Assembly: GCA_003427395.1 (NCBI GenBank)
Contig: BFEA01000013.1
Coordinates: forward strand, 3,424,977 to 3,461,430
DNA: 36,454 bases
Source of the DNA: Chara braunii
Lineage: Eukaryota; Streptophyta; Charophyceae; Charales; Characeae
Direction: 5' to 3'
The notes below the pieces were generated by a model that saw only the letters and a list, made by a program, of their open reading frames with translations, had not been told where the DNA came from and made no database searches. The position numbers were made by a program, and so were the translations under genes. Positions 27,561-36,454 of this stretch are shown here, one piece after another (position 1 is the first letter of the stretch; the number at the start of each line of letters is the position of its first letter).

Positions 27561-28360
27561 CCATATCTGTAGGTAGTGTCGAAGGCTTTATCTGTCCCCA
27601 CCTCAGCAGATAGGACAGCTACGGTGAGGATGACGTGGATGTTCACAAGGAAACCCAAGGAGAGCTGTGCCAGCACAGTATTCAGCAGGAGTGGGAAGCC
27701 CCTTGACAAGTCCTGGTGCGCAGCCAAGGAGAAACGCGTCGGGGAATGTGCGCGTTGAGCTGCTAGTCCATGCAGGTGCTTCAATGTACATCATTGAGAC
27801 ATGGGCGCATAGCGATTGGCCTCGCTGTTTCAATTCAATTCAATTCAATTCTTCTTCTTTCTTTAACTCCGTATCTGTCGGTAGTGTCGAAGGCTTTATA
27901 CGTCCCCACCTCGGCAGATAGGACAGCTACGGTGAGGATGACGTGGATGTTCACAAGGAACCCAAGGTGGAATGTTACGGTGGTGGGAAGCCCCTTGATA
28001 AGTCCTGGTGCACAGCCAGGCGAAACGCGTCGGGGAATGTGCGCGTTGAGCTGTTAGTCCGTGCAGGTGCTTCAATGTACATCATTGAGACATGGACGCA
28101 TAGCGATTGGCCTCACTGTTTGAATTCAATTCAATTCAATTCTTTTTCTTTCTTTAAACTCCGTATCTGTCGGTAGTGTCGAAGGCTTTATCTGTCCTCA
28201 CCTCGGCAGATAGGACAGCTACGGTGAGGATGACGTGGATGTTCACAAGGAAACCCAAGGACAGATGCGCCAGCACAGTATTCAGCAGGATGGCTAGCAC
28301 GAACCATCCCATCAAAACAGTCCTGACAGAGGACATGTTGTCCACATGTCAAGAAAACAG
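27550..28360 (-). repeat. About 300-bp tandem repeat of a RING 3' exon, 2.6 units
   Basis: On the plus strand, units begin CTTTCTTTAACTCC(A/G)TATCTG at about 27549, 27858 and 28149. All keep the stretch that encodes, on the minus strand, FPCEHPRHPHRSCPIC or its remnants, plus the following splice-donor-like GAG/GTGAGG or GAG/GTGGGG. Units 1 and 2 also share an upstream part of about 150 bp ending in (AATTC)n. The middle unit has lost part of the coding stretch. The complete RING version is the last one on the plus strand, i.e. the first one transcribed. Confidence 0.8.
27603..27833 (-). pseudogene. Partial RING exon copy (unit 1)
   Basis: The minus-strand frame contains PAEYCAGTALLGFPCEHP and HPHRSCPIC, nearly identical to the end of the full RING exon at 28202. 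The part that in the full exon supplies the central Cys/His ligands (TCGQHVLCQDC) is replaced by unrelated sequence (LGCAPGLVKGLP). It therefore cannot form a normal RING. The donor-like GAG/GTGGGG at its end is kept, so it could be a decoy or alternative last exon. Confidence 0.5.
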
Positions 28361-28631
28361 CAGGCCGGTCATCACAATGCAGCATCATGCAGTTCTGATA
28401 GCGTCCTTGGGCACAAAAGGGACAACGTATATCTGGGTGATAGGGATGTGTACAATGAGGAAATGTTGGGCACCCTTCCGCACAGACGGCAGCAGTCGCA
28501 ATAGATTGATAATGGCTATGGCATAGATGATGCATTCCACAGCTGTGCGTCTCTGTCCCGACAGGTGTCACACGAGAGTCGGTCAATAATCCAGAATAAA
28601 GTATGATTCGGCAATGCACGCAAAAATTCAT
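28202..28631 (-). CDS. RING-finger (C3HC4) protein, C-terminal exon
   Basis: The minus-strand frame contains all eight RING ligands: Cys70 and Cys73 (CPFC), Cys96, His99, Cys102 and Cys105 (TCGQHVLCQDC), Cys139 and Cys142 (CPIC), counting from the Met at 28631. C3HC4 RINGs typically act as E3 ubiquitin ligases. Upstream Cys/His pairs (CGMHHLCHSHY, CAEGCPTFPHC) may form another zinc site. The reading ends in CPICRG, and a good donor GAG/GTGAGG falls at 28202/28201; if unspliced, a stop follows at 28188-28190. The N-terminal boundary is uncertain: another minus-strand frame (28803-28516) looks protein-like (FNVNEFLRALPNHTLFWIIDRLSCDTC) and overlaps it, so an intron or frameshift is likely near 28520-28630. 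Confidence 0.55.
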
Positions 28632-28754
28632 TTACGTTGAAAATAGCCTGATCATGGTCCCACCATCCCACAGTTCCCCCATCATCCCACAGTTCCCACT
28701 GGGCAGCTGCACGAATGAGTGTCATATAATGCCCGGGTCTGTGTAAAATGCAGG
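28516..28754 (-). CDS. Possible upstream exon of the RING gene
   Basis: On the minus strand a pyrimidine-rich TTTCTGCCTGCATTTTACACAG at about 28754-28733 makes a good 3' splice site. The frame after it reads through LIRAAAQWELWDDGG and DHDQAIFNVNEFLRALPNH to IIDRLSCDTCRDRDAQLW before a stop at 28516-28518. Its composition is that of a folded protein rather than noise. It overlaps the RING frame in a different phase, so only part can be used in one transcript. Function on its own is unknown. Confidence 0.3.
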
Positions 28755-28949
28755 CAGAAATATGAGGATATGTACAGCCTCCTGATGAGTGCGTGAAACT
28801 CATCGCCGAAGGAGTCCATTACAATTCCCCCTTGCCCGTTTCTACCTTTCTGCCTACGGCTCGAGGGGGAGTTCTATGTGACAACATATACACACACAAA
28901 TATCATAGATATTGTAAATACTCCTTTGACCAGGTAAGTTAGATGCGTA

Positions 28950-29280
28950 CTGCCGCTATTTGGACATATCGTGAACCGAAATGGGCAGGCCCTACGAGGT
29001 TCTCGCCAAAAACAATACCGTATTGAATTTTTTTTTATTACCAAATTAGGTGAACGCGTCGAAGTTAGAGCAACGGCGAACCCATTTGGAATTTCGAAGA
29101 AGCTTCCTGGACCGCCAGATTGGAATTGGATGTTTTTTTTAATCAAATTAGGTGAATGCGTCGACGTTAGAGAAACGGCGAACCTATTCGGAATTTCGTA
29201 GAAGCTTCTTGGACTGGTAGTTCAGAATAGGACATACTGTGAACCGATATGGACAGGTACTCTAGAAACTTGGCAGACCC
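28950..29280 (+). repeat. Nested direct repeats (about 100 bp inside outer 40-bp repeats)
   Basis: An inner pair shares CAAATTAGGTGAA(C/T)GCGTCG followed by GTTAGAG.AACGGCGAACC and GGAATTTCG.AGAAGCTTC (about 29040-29110 and 29143-29210). An outer pair, GGACATA(T/C)(C/T)GTGAACCGA(A/T)ATGG, flanks them at about 28963 and 29231. No gene. Confidence 0.7.
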
Positions 29281-29335
29281 ACTGTGCCCTTCGTCAAAGG
29301 ACCGAACGATTTAGACTGACGAGCGCATAAATTGG

Positions 29336-29576
29336 TGGGCCTCACAGAAAACCGTGCGTCGCTCACGTGTGTAATGCGCACGTCCACCTAGGCACGGCTA
29401 CCCACGTGCATGCACTCCAGCGTGTGCTGCATGCATCCACCAACGTGTTTATGCTGGGCCCGACAGAAAATCGTGCGTCACTCACGTGTGTAATGCGCAC
29501 ATCCACCTAGGCACGGCTACCCACGTGCATGCACTCCCGCGTGTGCTGCGTGCATCCACCAACGTGCATTCACTTC
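29336..29576 (+). repeat. 119-bp tandem duplication with four CACGTG boxes
   Basis: Two near-identical units of 119 bp. Each has CACGTG twice, 39 bp apart: 29364 and 29403, then 29483 and 29522. CACGTG is the plant G-box bound by bZIP and bHLH factors; whether it is used here is unknown. Confidence 0.85.
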
Positions 29577-29579
29577 TGC

Positions 29580-30600
29580 CAAGCATCGACCCACGGGCCT
29601 TGTGCGTTCACTTCTGCCAGCATCATAGTATATGCAATGTATATATACTATTATCATTTGACAACATATCAACTTATGATGGACTACAACACGAATTTAA
29701 CTGTCCTTATTTCCAGCGTTTTTTCTTCTGATATTTCCTACTATACAGAGGTTATCACTTAAACACAAAAAAGCAGTATCCATACTGACTGTCGTGCGGG
29801 ACAGATTTCGTTCACTCGCATGTCTTCCGCAATACGTATACCGGGACGACATAATCTAACAAGTTCAAATGATAATATGATATTATAATAACACCCTAAC
29901 AAAATAGCAAAAGTAATATAAAGTTATCATAGTCAATCAGAAATGATAAACTACTACAGTAATGCCCCCCCTCCCGGTTACACATCCGCCAACTCCGCAA
30001 TTTCGGAACGATTCCTATCTTAGGCACTGTCCTTGTTTGCTATATACACTCCCACAACACACGCGTGCCATTTCTCGCCCTCATTCTGAACCCAGTAGCA
30101 TTCTCTTTTTTTTGCAGGGGGACCAAACCCAAAAAAGAAAAAAGAAAAAAGGAAATTCTGGCAGATAATATTCACAATGAAGCACGCTACGCACAAGCGG
30201 AAGACGAGGGGAAAGACACAGGAAGGGAACAGTGATAATGGCTTTTTTCAAATTATTTCTTACTTATTTTAATTTTACTACTTATTTTAATTTTACTACA
30301 ATTCTTATGTCGATGAAAAGCGAGCATCAACAGAGGTATTATCAACGCCCACGCACGCCCAAACCTCATACGCACTTTCCTCGTGTTTTTCGTAGATTTG
30401 TTTATTTCAGAGAATTGTTCAGAACGATTCTTCTGATTTTCTTATAAAGAGGCAGGAAAAGGCCCCCGGGAGAGGAGAACAGAGGAGAGGTGGAGAGGAG
30501 GCGAGGAGAGGAGAAGAGGTGTATGGTGGAGACCCACGCACACGCGCGCGAGACGTGCAAATACGAAGCGGACGACGAGCTGGCTGACGAGCTGACGACA
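29580..30600. other. Gene-free stretch, mostly AT-rich
   Basis: No coding region or RNA gene recognised. It contains an 18-bp direct repeat TACTTATTTTAATTTTAC (about 30258 and 30281), A-rich purine runs near 30125-30160 and GA-rich DNA from about 30450. Confidence 0.5.
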
Positions 30601-30621
30601 TGAGGAATGAGGTGGGTGGAG

Positions 30622-30668
30622 GGCGGAGTGAGGACGGAGGACGGAGGACGGAGGACAGAGGACGAAGG
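30622..30668 (+). repeat. 7-bp repeat GGAGGAC
   Basis: Six or so consecutive GAGGACG/GGAGGAC units, slightly degenerate, in a longer GA-rich region. Confidence 0.85.
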
Positions 30669-30717
30669 CCGGAGTACAGAGGAGGTTGGAGGAAGACGAC
30701 GACTGTTGTTTGCTAAC

Positions 30718-31103
30718 CTTGTGTCATCGCCTCGAGAGTGTGGAGAAGAACCGTCATCATAGCCGGAGCTTGGCGAAGAACTATGTCTCTCTCTTACAGA
30801 GGAGAAGCGCTTAATCAAATCCCATGCGCCGCGTAAAGCAGGAACGGCGAGGGTCATCGACAACAGGATAGTGCACAGTCTGTGGAAACCAAAAAGCGCG
30901 GGAGATCTTGCACCCAACAAATGGAATATCTTTGCACCCCTCCATGAAAAGCCCGCCAAAACTCCGACAATCACTGATGTGGCAATCGTTAAATAAAGAA
31001 CAAACAAATCAGTTTGGATAAGGTTCATCGACCGCGTCGTCGTTACGGAGGCAGACGCGAAAGCCATCAGCCATGGCGAAGCTTGATGCTGATCCGAATC
31101 CAT
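30718..31103 (-). CDS. Possible first exon of a two-pass membrane protein
   Basis: The minus-strand ATG at 31103 opens a frame with two hydrophobic segments: about residues 32-54 (DLFVLYLTIATSVIVGVLAG) and 75-95 (LCTILLSMTLAVPAL). A Ser-rich charged stretch follows (RERHSSSPSSGYDDGSSPHS). A donor-like AAG/GTTAGC at 30718/30717 ends the coding-like part; beyond it the frame becomes low-complexity Ser/Pro. Upstream of the ATG the minus strand is GA-rich, as in many plant 5' leaders. It lies upstream of the RING exon on the same strand, so both could belong to one membrane-anchored RING E3 gene with introns, which is untested inference. No family recognised. Confidence 0.35.
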
Positions 31104-31239
31104 CACCTTACCCACTTCCCTGCCCTGTCCCTCCTCCCTTCTCTCTCTTTCCCCTTCTCTCTCTTATCCCTTCTCTCTTCTTCAATCTCCCGCCCTCTTC
31201 AAACCCCCCGCTCTTCTTTCCCGATTACTCTCACTGCCT

Positions 31240-31545
31240 TACATCTCTCGATAAACAGAGGAGAGAAAAAAGGAGGAGCGGGAGGGGAGAAGGGGCAAAG
31301 GAGGAAGGTGGAGAAGGAGAAGAACAGGAGGGAGGGGGAGCAAAATGGGGAGGAACGGGGTCTATAGTCTACCCCTTGGGTCTTTCGATAAACGGAGAAG
31401 AGGATAAGAAAGGAGAAATGAAGAGAAAGAAGCGTATCAGGAGGAAGAGGCGGTGAAGATAGAAGATGAGGAGGAAGAGTACTATCAGGAGGAGGAGGAG
31501 AAGGACGGGAGGGAGGAGGAGGAAGAGGGCAGGCAAACGAGGAGC
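31240..31545 (+). repeat. GA-rich low-complexity DNA
   Basis: About 300 bases of AGGAGGAGG/AGAAGAGG type on the plus strand, opposite CT-rich DNA at 31110-31210. The frames through it (Arg/Glu/Lys/Gly-rich) are composition artefacts. Confidence 0.8.
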
Positions 31546-31623
31546 CTAACGTTCGGCCGACGATAGTAATTACAGAGAAAACTGCTCCACCGGCGTGAAG
31601 GAGATCGCCTCTATCCTCCTCCT

Positions 31624-31624
<1 letters not shown>

Positions 31625-31655
<31 letters not shown>
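31625..31655 (+). repeat. (CGG)10 trinucleotide repeat
   Basis: A perfect CGG run of about ten units in GC-rich sequence. On the minus strand one frame would give polyalanine, which I do not believe is coded. Confidence 0.9.
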
Positions 31656-31659
31656 AGTG

Positions 31660-32110
31660 CCGATCGTCTCTATCCTCCGCTGCGCGCCAAAATTCGTCGA
31701 GAGGGCGACGTGTGTTGACATAGAATTAGGAGGGCCCGCGCGAAAGCGCAGACTTCCGCCGGTCACGTCCGCGGATCGCACCAGCGCCGCTACCTGTATC
31801 GCGAATCCCACAACACCTTCTCCTCGACTACAACCATCTCCTCCAGCCTTCTTCGGCCGCCATGTGGCAGCTGCCAGTGTATTTCCTGACTGTCCTACTT
31901 ACACCCGACGGCATAGCTCGGATGCTCGCCGGCTGCAACACCGAGATCAGCGGACATGGCCTCCGGAGTCAGACGCGTGCGCCAGCGCCCGAGAACGAGC
32001 ACTCCAACGCGCACGCGCTCGCTCCGCACTCCACCAAACGCCGATGTGGGGCCGAAAACCAACCCCTACCCCTACCTCCCTCCGCACCCTCTGCTAAAGC
32101 GCGCACACAC
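31660..32110. other. GC-rich stretch with open frames, no gene assigned
   Basis: Plus-strand frames from 31657 and 31862 are open into the poly-C tract. The ATG at 31862 starts with a hydrophobic MWQLPVYFLTVLLTPDG segment, but the rest is Arg/Pro/Ala-rich and unlike a folded protein. A 5' exon cannot be excluded. Confidence 0.2.
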
Positions 32111-32120
32111 GGTCTCAACC

Positions 32121-32121
<1 letters not shown>

Positions 32122-32166
<45 letters not shown>

Positions 32167-32187
32167 CCCCCCCCCCCCCCCCCCCCC
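32122..32187 (+). repeat. Poly-C tract, 65 C with one T
   Basis: C runs of 42 and 23 separated by T at 32164. On the minus strand it is a long poly-G, able to form G-quadruplexes. Its exact length is unreliable in most sequencing. Confidence 0.9.
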
Positions 32188-32218
32188 GCCCGCTTGCTAT
32201 TCCCCCTCGACTTCTATA

Positions 32219-32322
32219 CACTCGGGCGGAATTCTGCCCCGAATTAGGGAGGAACCCCAGTCAATAACTCCCCTTGTCCCTCCCACTGTTCCTCACCATC
32301 TCCAACCGCCTCTCTCTCTCTA

Positions 32323-32356
<34 letters not shown>

Positions 32357-32474
32357 CTCGGTCGGAATTCTGCCCCGAATTCGGGAGGACCCCCAGTCAG
32401 TAACTTCCCTTGTCCCTCCCACTGTTCCTCACCATCTCCAACCGCCTCTCTCTCTCTNCACCATCTCCAACCGC

Positions 32475-32511
<37 letters not shown>

Positions 32512-32516
32512 TGTGT
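32219..32516 (+). repeat. 136-bp duplication with (CT)n, (AT)n and (GT)n
   Basis: CTCGG(G/T)CGGAATTCTGCCCCGAATT occurs at 32221 and 32357, each followed by TTGTCCCTCCCACTGTTCCTC, ACCATCTCCAACCGCC and (CT)n. A third partial unit follows an N at 32458 and ends in (GT)n to 32516. Confidence 0.85.
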
Positions 32517-33222
32517 GATCCTCGTATCGATGGTCGCCAATCTTCCAGTTCCTACGTCTGACCCGATCGCGGCCCTCTATCAAATGGTTGTCTGGCCCGG
32601 TAGGAGCGCCAAACCGCAGACCAGCGGCTGCCGGTTTGCCCGCAAGGCGATGGAGAGGCCAGCATAACAAAACACAGGCAGTACTTGGCCCTATCGGCCT
32701 CGGAAAAATCGTTTCTAGTCAGATGAATTTGGGCGCTCCTGTAGTAGCCCATACGTTTCCTAAAATCGCGGCGTGTTAACGGGCTCGACTCTGGGAAGTA
32801 CTGGTGGTCGGATGTCCCGAAGGACGAGGGTAAGCACGGCGTGATAAATGCCTAGAAGGCGGAAGAGGGCATTTCCTTGATGTATTTACCGGCAACGCCT
32901 GGCTGCACATGACAGCAATCACGTCCGCAAAGAAGCTGAACTGGAAATGTCTGGCCCGAGTGAAACCGACCCATCGTCCTTCCAATCGCCATTCAGCCAA
33001 CCACGACCGAATGGCGGAGAGGAACCGTAAAGCATACGAATAGATCAGGATTAAAATCACTAAACCGGATTGCCGATTTTCACCAGTCTGACCGTCCAAT
33101 CCCAGGCCTTCAGCTGCCGACGCGACGAGCATGACCCCGCCAGAGCAGTTCCCACTGCCGTAAGGTCGTTCTTTTCTTTTTTTTTCCTATTTTTCTCTTT
33201 TCGTTTTGGTAAAATTTCCGAA

Positions 33223-33430
33223 ATGCCCCCGAAGTTTGTGTTTATTTGCGGCGAGCCCCTGTGAAGGCTGATTTACCCTGTGGTGCCCCTCGGGCCTCTG
33301 AATTCTTCCGCAGGCCCCTGTCAGCCTGGGGCGTAACTTTCCGATATGCCCTTACTGGACCGCTGGTGGTGTTTCGTCGGTCCACCCTTGGAATGCCCTT
33401 ACGAGGGGCACAGATCTTTCTGCGATGCCC
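33223..33430 (+). repeat. Array with GCCC(C) blocks at about 31-bp spacing
   Basis: (A/T)GCCCC or ATGCCC blocks start at 33223, 33255, 33284, 33314, 33346, 33393 and 33425, with a weaker CCACCC near 33382. The sequence between blocks is not conserved. Compare 26445-26780. Confidence 0.5.
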
Positions 33431-33589
33431 TTGCAGCAGTGGCGGCAGGAATTCGAATTCAAAGTGGTAGGCATTTCACGCGCCACCACGGACAAACGGT
33501 GCAGCAGTGAGCCTTCGAGTTTGCCACATCGATGATTGATGCGTTGGAGTGCATACGGCTACCATGTGAAGGGGAGCGTGTAGGCGCAC

Positions 33590-33828
33590 GTGTGTGTGTG
33601 TCCATGCTCATCGCCCTCCTCCCTCCTCCTCCTCCTCCATCCCCGTCGCTCTCCTCTCTTCTCGTCCAGCCTCCACCTCTCCTCGTCCGTCATTGTCAGA
33701 GTCCTTGTCCTCCCTACTCTTTCCCTCATCTTCCCTCGTTCCTCCCTCCTCCAACTTTCTCCTTGTCACCCCTCCCTCTCCTCCTCCTGGATTGTCGGCC
33801 TCCTAACCATCACCATGGCGCGCGTCTG

Positions 33829-33861
<33 letters not shown>

Positions 33862-34210
33862 AGGCTCATTGCCCTCCTCCCTCCTCCTCCATCCATGGTT
33901 ATCGCCCTCCTCCCTCCTCATCCATCCATGCTTATCGCCCTCCTCCCTCCTCCTCCATCCATGCTCGCCGCTCTCCTCTCTTCTCCTCCAGCCTCCATCC
34001 TCTATCCTTGTCCGTCATCGTCATAGTCGTTGTCCTCCCTACTCCTACTTCATCCTCTTCCCTCGTTCCTCCTCTTCCTCCTCTTCCCTCGTTCCTCCCT
34101 CCTCCAACTTTCCCCTCGTCACCCCTCCCTCTCCTCCTCCTCGATTGTCGACCTCCTAAGCATCACCATGGTTGTCTTCTTGGTGTCATCGCCTATGCAC
34201 CCGCCCGCGT
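33590..34210 (+). repeat. About 250-360 bp CT-rich duplication bounded by (GT)n
   Basis: Two homologous blocks (about 33590-33832 and 33846-34210). Each follows a (GT)n tract and contains GCTCTCCTCTCTTCTC, a GTCCGTCAT block, CGTTCCTCCCTCCTCCAACTTT, then ATTGTCG.CCTCCTAA.CATC and ACCATGG. The second is longer because of a 36-bp CTCCATCCATGCTTATCGCC triplet at about 33880-33965 and a doubled CCTCTTCC. Low-complexity frames here are not genes. Confidence 0.8.
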
Positions 34211-34211
34211 C

Positions 34212-34215
<4 letters not shown>

Positions 34216-34308
<93 letters not shown>

Positions 34309-34362
34309 CGCGCGTGTGTATGTATATGTGTGTTGTGTGCGTGTGTGTGCGTGTGTGTGCGT
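34216..34362 (+). repeat. (GT)n / (GC)n microsatellite
   Basis: About 85 bases of GT with a single TTG interruption, then (GC)7-8 at about 34300-34315 and imperfect GT/AT to 34362. Alternating purine-pyrimidine DNA of this kind can adopt Z-form. Confidence 0.95.
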
Positions 34363-34369
34363 TGTCAGA

Positions 34370-36120
34370 GGGCGCAGAGTCCCAGCCCTCCGCTTGTACT
34401 GAGTGCCTGCTCATGTGCCTCCGCTACGTACCGGATATCAGTCCACAAGATCATGCGGATTGCCAAGCTTTGTCGGTGAGCCTTCCAGTTGAACCGTGCA
34501 GGCTCGGCGTCATGCCATACCACAATCTGTCCCGTAATTGAAGTGACTGTTGGGTCCGCCAAAGGGGCACGACAGTAAAAGGCTAACGCGAACAACTTAG
34601 CAAACGTACTGGGCCCTGATGGTTGTGTTTTGGGCTAGGTGCAAAGGGAAAAAGAAGGGAAGTAAAAAAAAAAAAAAAAAAAACAGGAAAAGAGAAAGGT
34701 CTACGATTCACGCTTGTAACGGCATTCGGACCGCTACCCCCAAAGGTTAGATCAAACGGTTCCTTAGCTAAGAGGGTGTTAAGGTTTTCTTTCTTCCTTT
34801 TTTTTTTTTTTTTCCCTTAGTTTATTTTAATTTTGACCAGCTCGAATTCTAGTTCCCTGCGTGGTCACATCGCGAGGGGGAAAGACGGATAGTTTGGGTT
34901 TGAGTCGTGAGCCGAAAATAGGTGGTGTGTGCTGCCCGACTTTTTATTTTAGTTCCATGAGTCCGACCGATGAGGCATTGAGGGCCCCAAAATAGGAGCA
35001 CCCGCTGTCGGAGGGCCCGACATTCTGACCCTCCTCGGTGTGTCAAATTTGCCACACCGGTTTGACGTTCTAACTTGCGGGGTAAGACGTACCTCACTAG
35101 CCCTAACCCTTCCATGATCACTCTTGTTGAGAAGCTACCGCCAAATGTTGTTGTGTGGAGGGTTCAATTAGCCTCAATAATAAATAAATAAAATAAAAAG
35201 AATAAAAGAAACCAGTCTAAGTGGCGGCCGTATTCGCATTCACGAGGCCTAGATCGAGACCAGAGAGTGTTGCTGGAGCCGTATTTGTGCTACTGGGTCT
35301 AAAACCAGCTTGGCCAGCGGGACCATTACACATGCAATCAGCGCCAATGGTAGTACCGCGGAGCTTAGCCTACTGGCGCGACATCTTGCAGTCAGCAGCC
35401 TATGACTGCAATTAAATATATACGTTGGTTGAGTCGGGCTGAGTGTGCGACACACCTTTCTCGTGTTGAAGTGGGCCGGATGTTGAATTGGAATGTACTC
35501 TCGCAGTTGGCAATGATACATGGCAGTCAAGCAAGTTGCCCATATAGGGCAGTTGAGTGGTTGGTCAACCAGTCTTGGTTGCCCTCATGCCCTTACTGCG
35601 GCAGGAACCGAGGCAAAATCCTGACCACATTCATGCCCGAGAATAGTTATAACACTTGGGTAAACATAGTTTAGACGGGAAGCACCTTTTTATGTAAAGT
35701 GTTTTAGGAGGAGAAGTACAACACTTGGGTAGGGTTACTGAGCGTGTACCGGATTGAAGCACCCATAACAGTCACGACGATAACTTACTTGGATAATTTT
35801 CGCATTGTGGTGTATTAAGGACTACAACTTTTGACTGAAGGCACATATTGAAGATCAGTTTTCGCAGGTGTTGAGAACACTTAAAAACGAAGAGATTGAC
35901 TGTTGCGATTTCCATTTTGACAAAGTTTAGACATCATAAGGGTCAGCCACGCGATCACCACTTTCAGGTATGAGTGGTTCTCCTCGACTCCCTGTGAAGT
36001 TCGGTGTAGAATAAAAGGGGAAGCAGAGAAAAGAACATCAGCTTCCCTCTCGTATATGCATGGGGTTCTGATGGTTCTGATTTGACTATTTTTTTTCCTT
36101 CTCTTTTATCTCTTATTAGA
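34370..36120. other. Gene-free stretch
   Basis: I see no convincing gene. It includes an A20-type run (34663-34683), a T17-type run (about 34798-34814) and A/T-rich DNA near 35180-35210. A minus-strand frame at 34365-34595 and another at 35249-35530 are open, but without splice signals or motifs that I can defend. Confidence 0.4.
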
Positions 36121-36240
36121 ATATATATATATATATATATATTTGTCACAGCCCCTCGTTTGTTGTCCTCTTCTCCCTCTCTGCCTACGGTTTACCGGGC
36201 AGTTTTATTTGACGATATATATATATATATATATATATAA
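36121..36240 (+). repeat. Two (AT)n microsatellites
   Basis: (AT)11-12 at about 36121-36143 and again at about 36215-36240, separated by 70 bases with CTCTGCCTACGGTT. A similar CTGCCTACGG...GACAACATATA arrangement is near 28850-28890. Nothing recognisable from 36241 to the end. Confidence 0.9.
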
Positions 36241-36454
36241 ACATACGTTTGCTGATCAACTTTCCGAAAAAAGGGCCGTTGGTTTGGTGATCAAGTGGTT
36301 ATTCACTTCATCGCACTACAATAGATAGCGTGTGGCATCCCTAAATGAAGGCGGTCTGGAGTAATTATTTATTCTTGTGATCAACCTCTGATTGGCTGAT
36401 CACCAGTCCAAGTGTCAGCGGCACGTAAGCCCTAAGAGAAGGTTGCACTGTGCC

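Noticed and set aside
31862-32518. 218-codon frame with polyproline
   Set aside because: Polyproline comes from the poly-C tract, and the end runs into CT and GT microsatellites.
32776-33132. 118-codon minus-strand frame with a hydrophobic VILILIYSYALRFL segment
   Set aside because: Could be an exon, but I see no convincing splice sites, start or family motif, so I do not call it.
33834-34541. 235-codon frame with VCVCVC repeats
   Set aside because: Translation of (GT)n and CTCC repeats; open in several frames.
34365-34595. 76-codon minus-strand frame (QIVVWHDAEPARFNWKAHRQ...)
   Set aside because: Composition is protein-like, but it is short, isolated next to a (GT)n tract and without splice or domain support.

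Overview
The window looks like repeat-rich nuclear DNA of a eukaryote with a large genome. A plant or streptophyte alga is my best guess, because of the two Ty3/gypsy (Metaviridae) retrotransposons (one a chromovirus), the long minisatellites, the (GT)n, (CT)n and (AT)n tracts and the GT-AG-type splice signals. The species cannot be fixed from sequence alone. Isolated single N bases show unresolved consensus positions in repeats.

Layout. (1) 1-19065: a giant, decayed Ty3/gypsy element (element A). Positions 1-2954 recur at 16112-19065 with a constant offset of 16,111 bp, and the match includes the same N positions. This is best read as the inner part of two very long LTRs, built almost entirely of successive minisatellites, with a TATA box at 14965. 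Between them lie a set of unfamiliar small ORFs (2954-6308), then broken gag, protease, RT, RNase H and integrase segments (6334-11867), a two-phase tandem repeat (11915-12450) and an antisense gag-like ORF (13395-13874). (2) 19066-20822: a second copy of the start of the internal region, about 98% like 2955-4553, giving the order LTR-internal-LTR-partial internal. It ends abruptly at a G10 run. (3) 20823 to about 26440: a 5'-truncated chromovirus (element B: gag, protease, RT, RNase H, integrase, chromodomain, probable 3' LTR with a TATA box). It has lost several catalytic residues. (4) 26440-36454: probable host sequence. It holds a minus-strand RING-finger exon followed by tandem partial copies of itself, a possible minus-strand first exon of a membrane protein, G-box-containing direct repeats and much simple-sequence DNA. 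From about 34.7 kb to the end I see no gene.

The most unusual content is the cluster upstream of gag in element A. Three tandem paralogous small ORFs (4656-6308) share a GGVFPY...C...FLD..(E/D)YD..PY signature. A probable remote fourth member lies at 2954-3379, and two further short ORFs are interleaved. I do not recognise this family. Some plant giant gypsy elements (Ogre type) also carry an extra ORF before gag, long LTRs and tandem repeats before the 3' LTR, so an Ogre-like architecture with an expanded accessory-gene set is a reasonable hypothesis. All protein assignments are by eye from motifs; no search was run.
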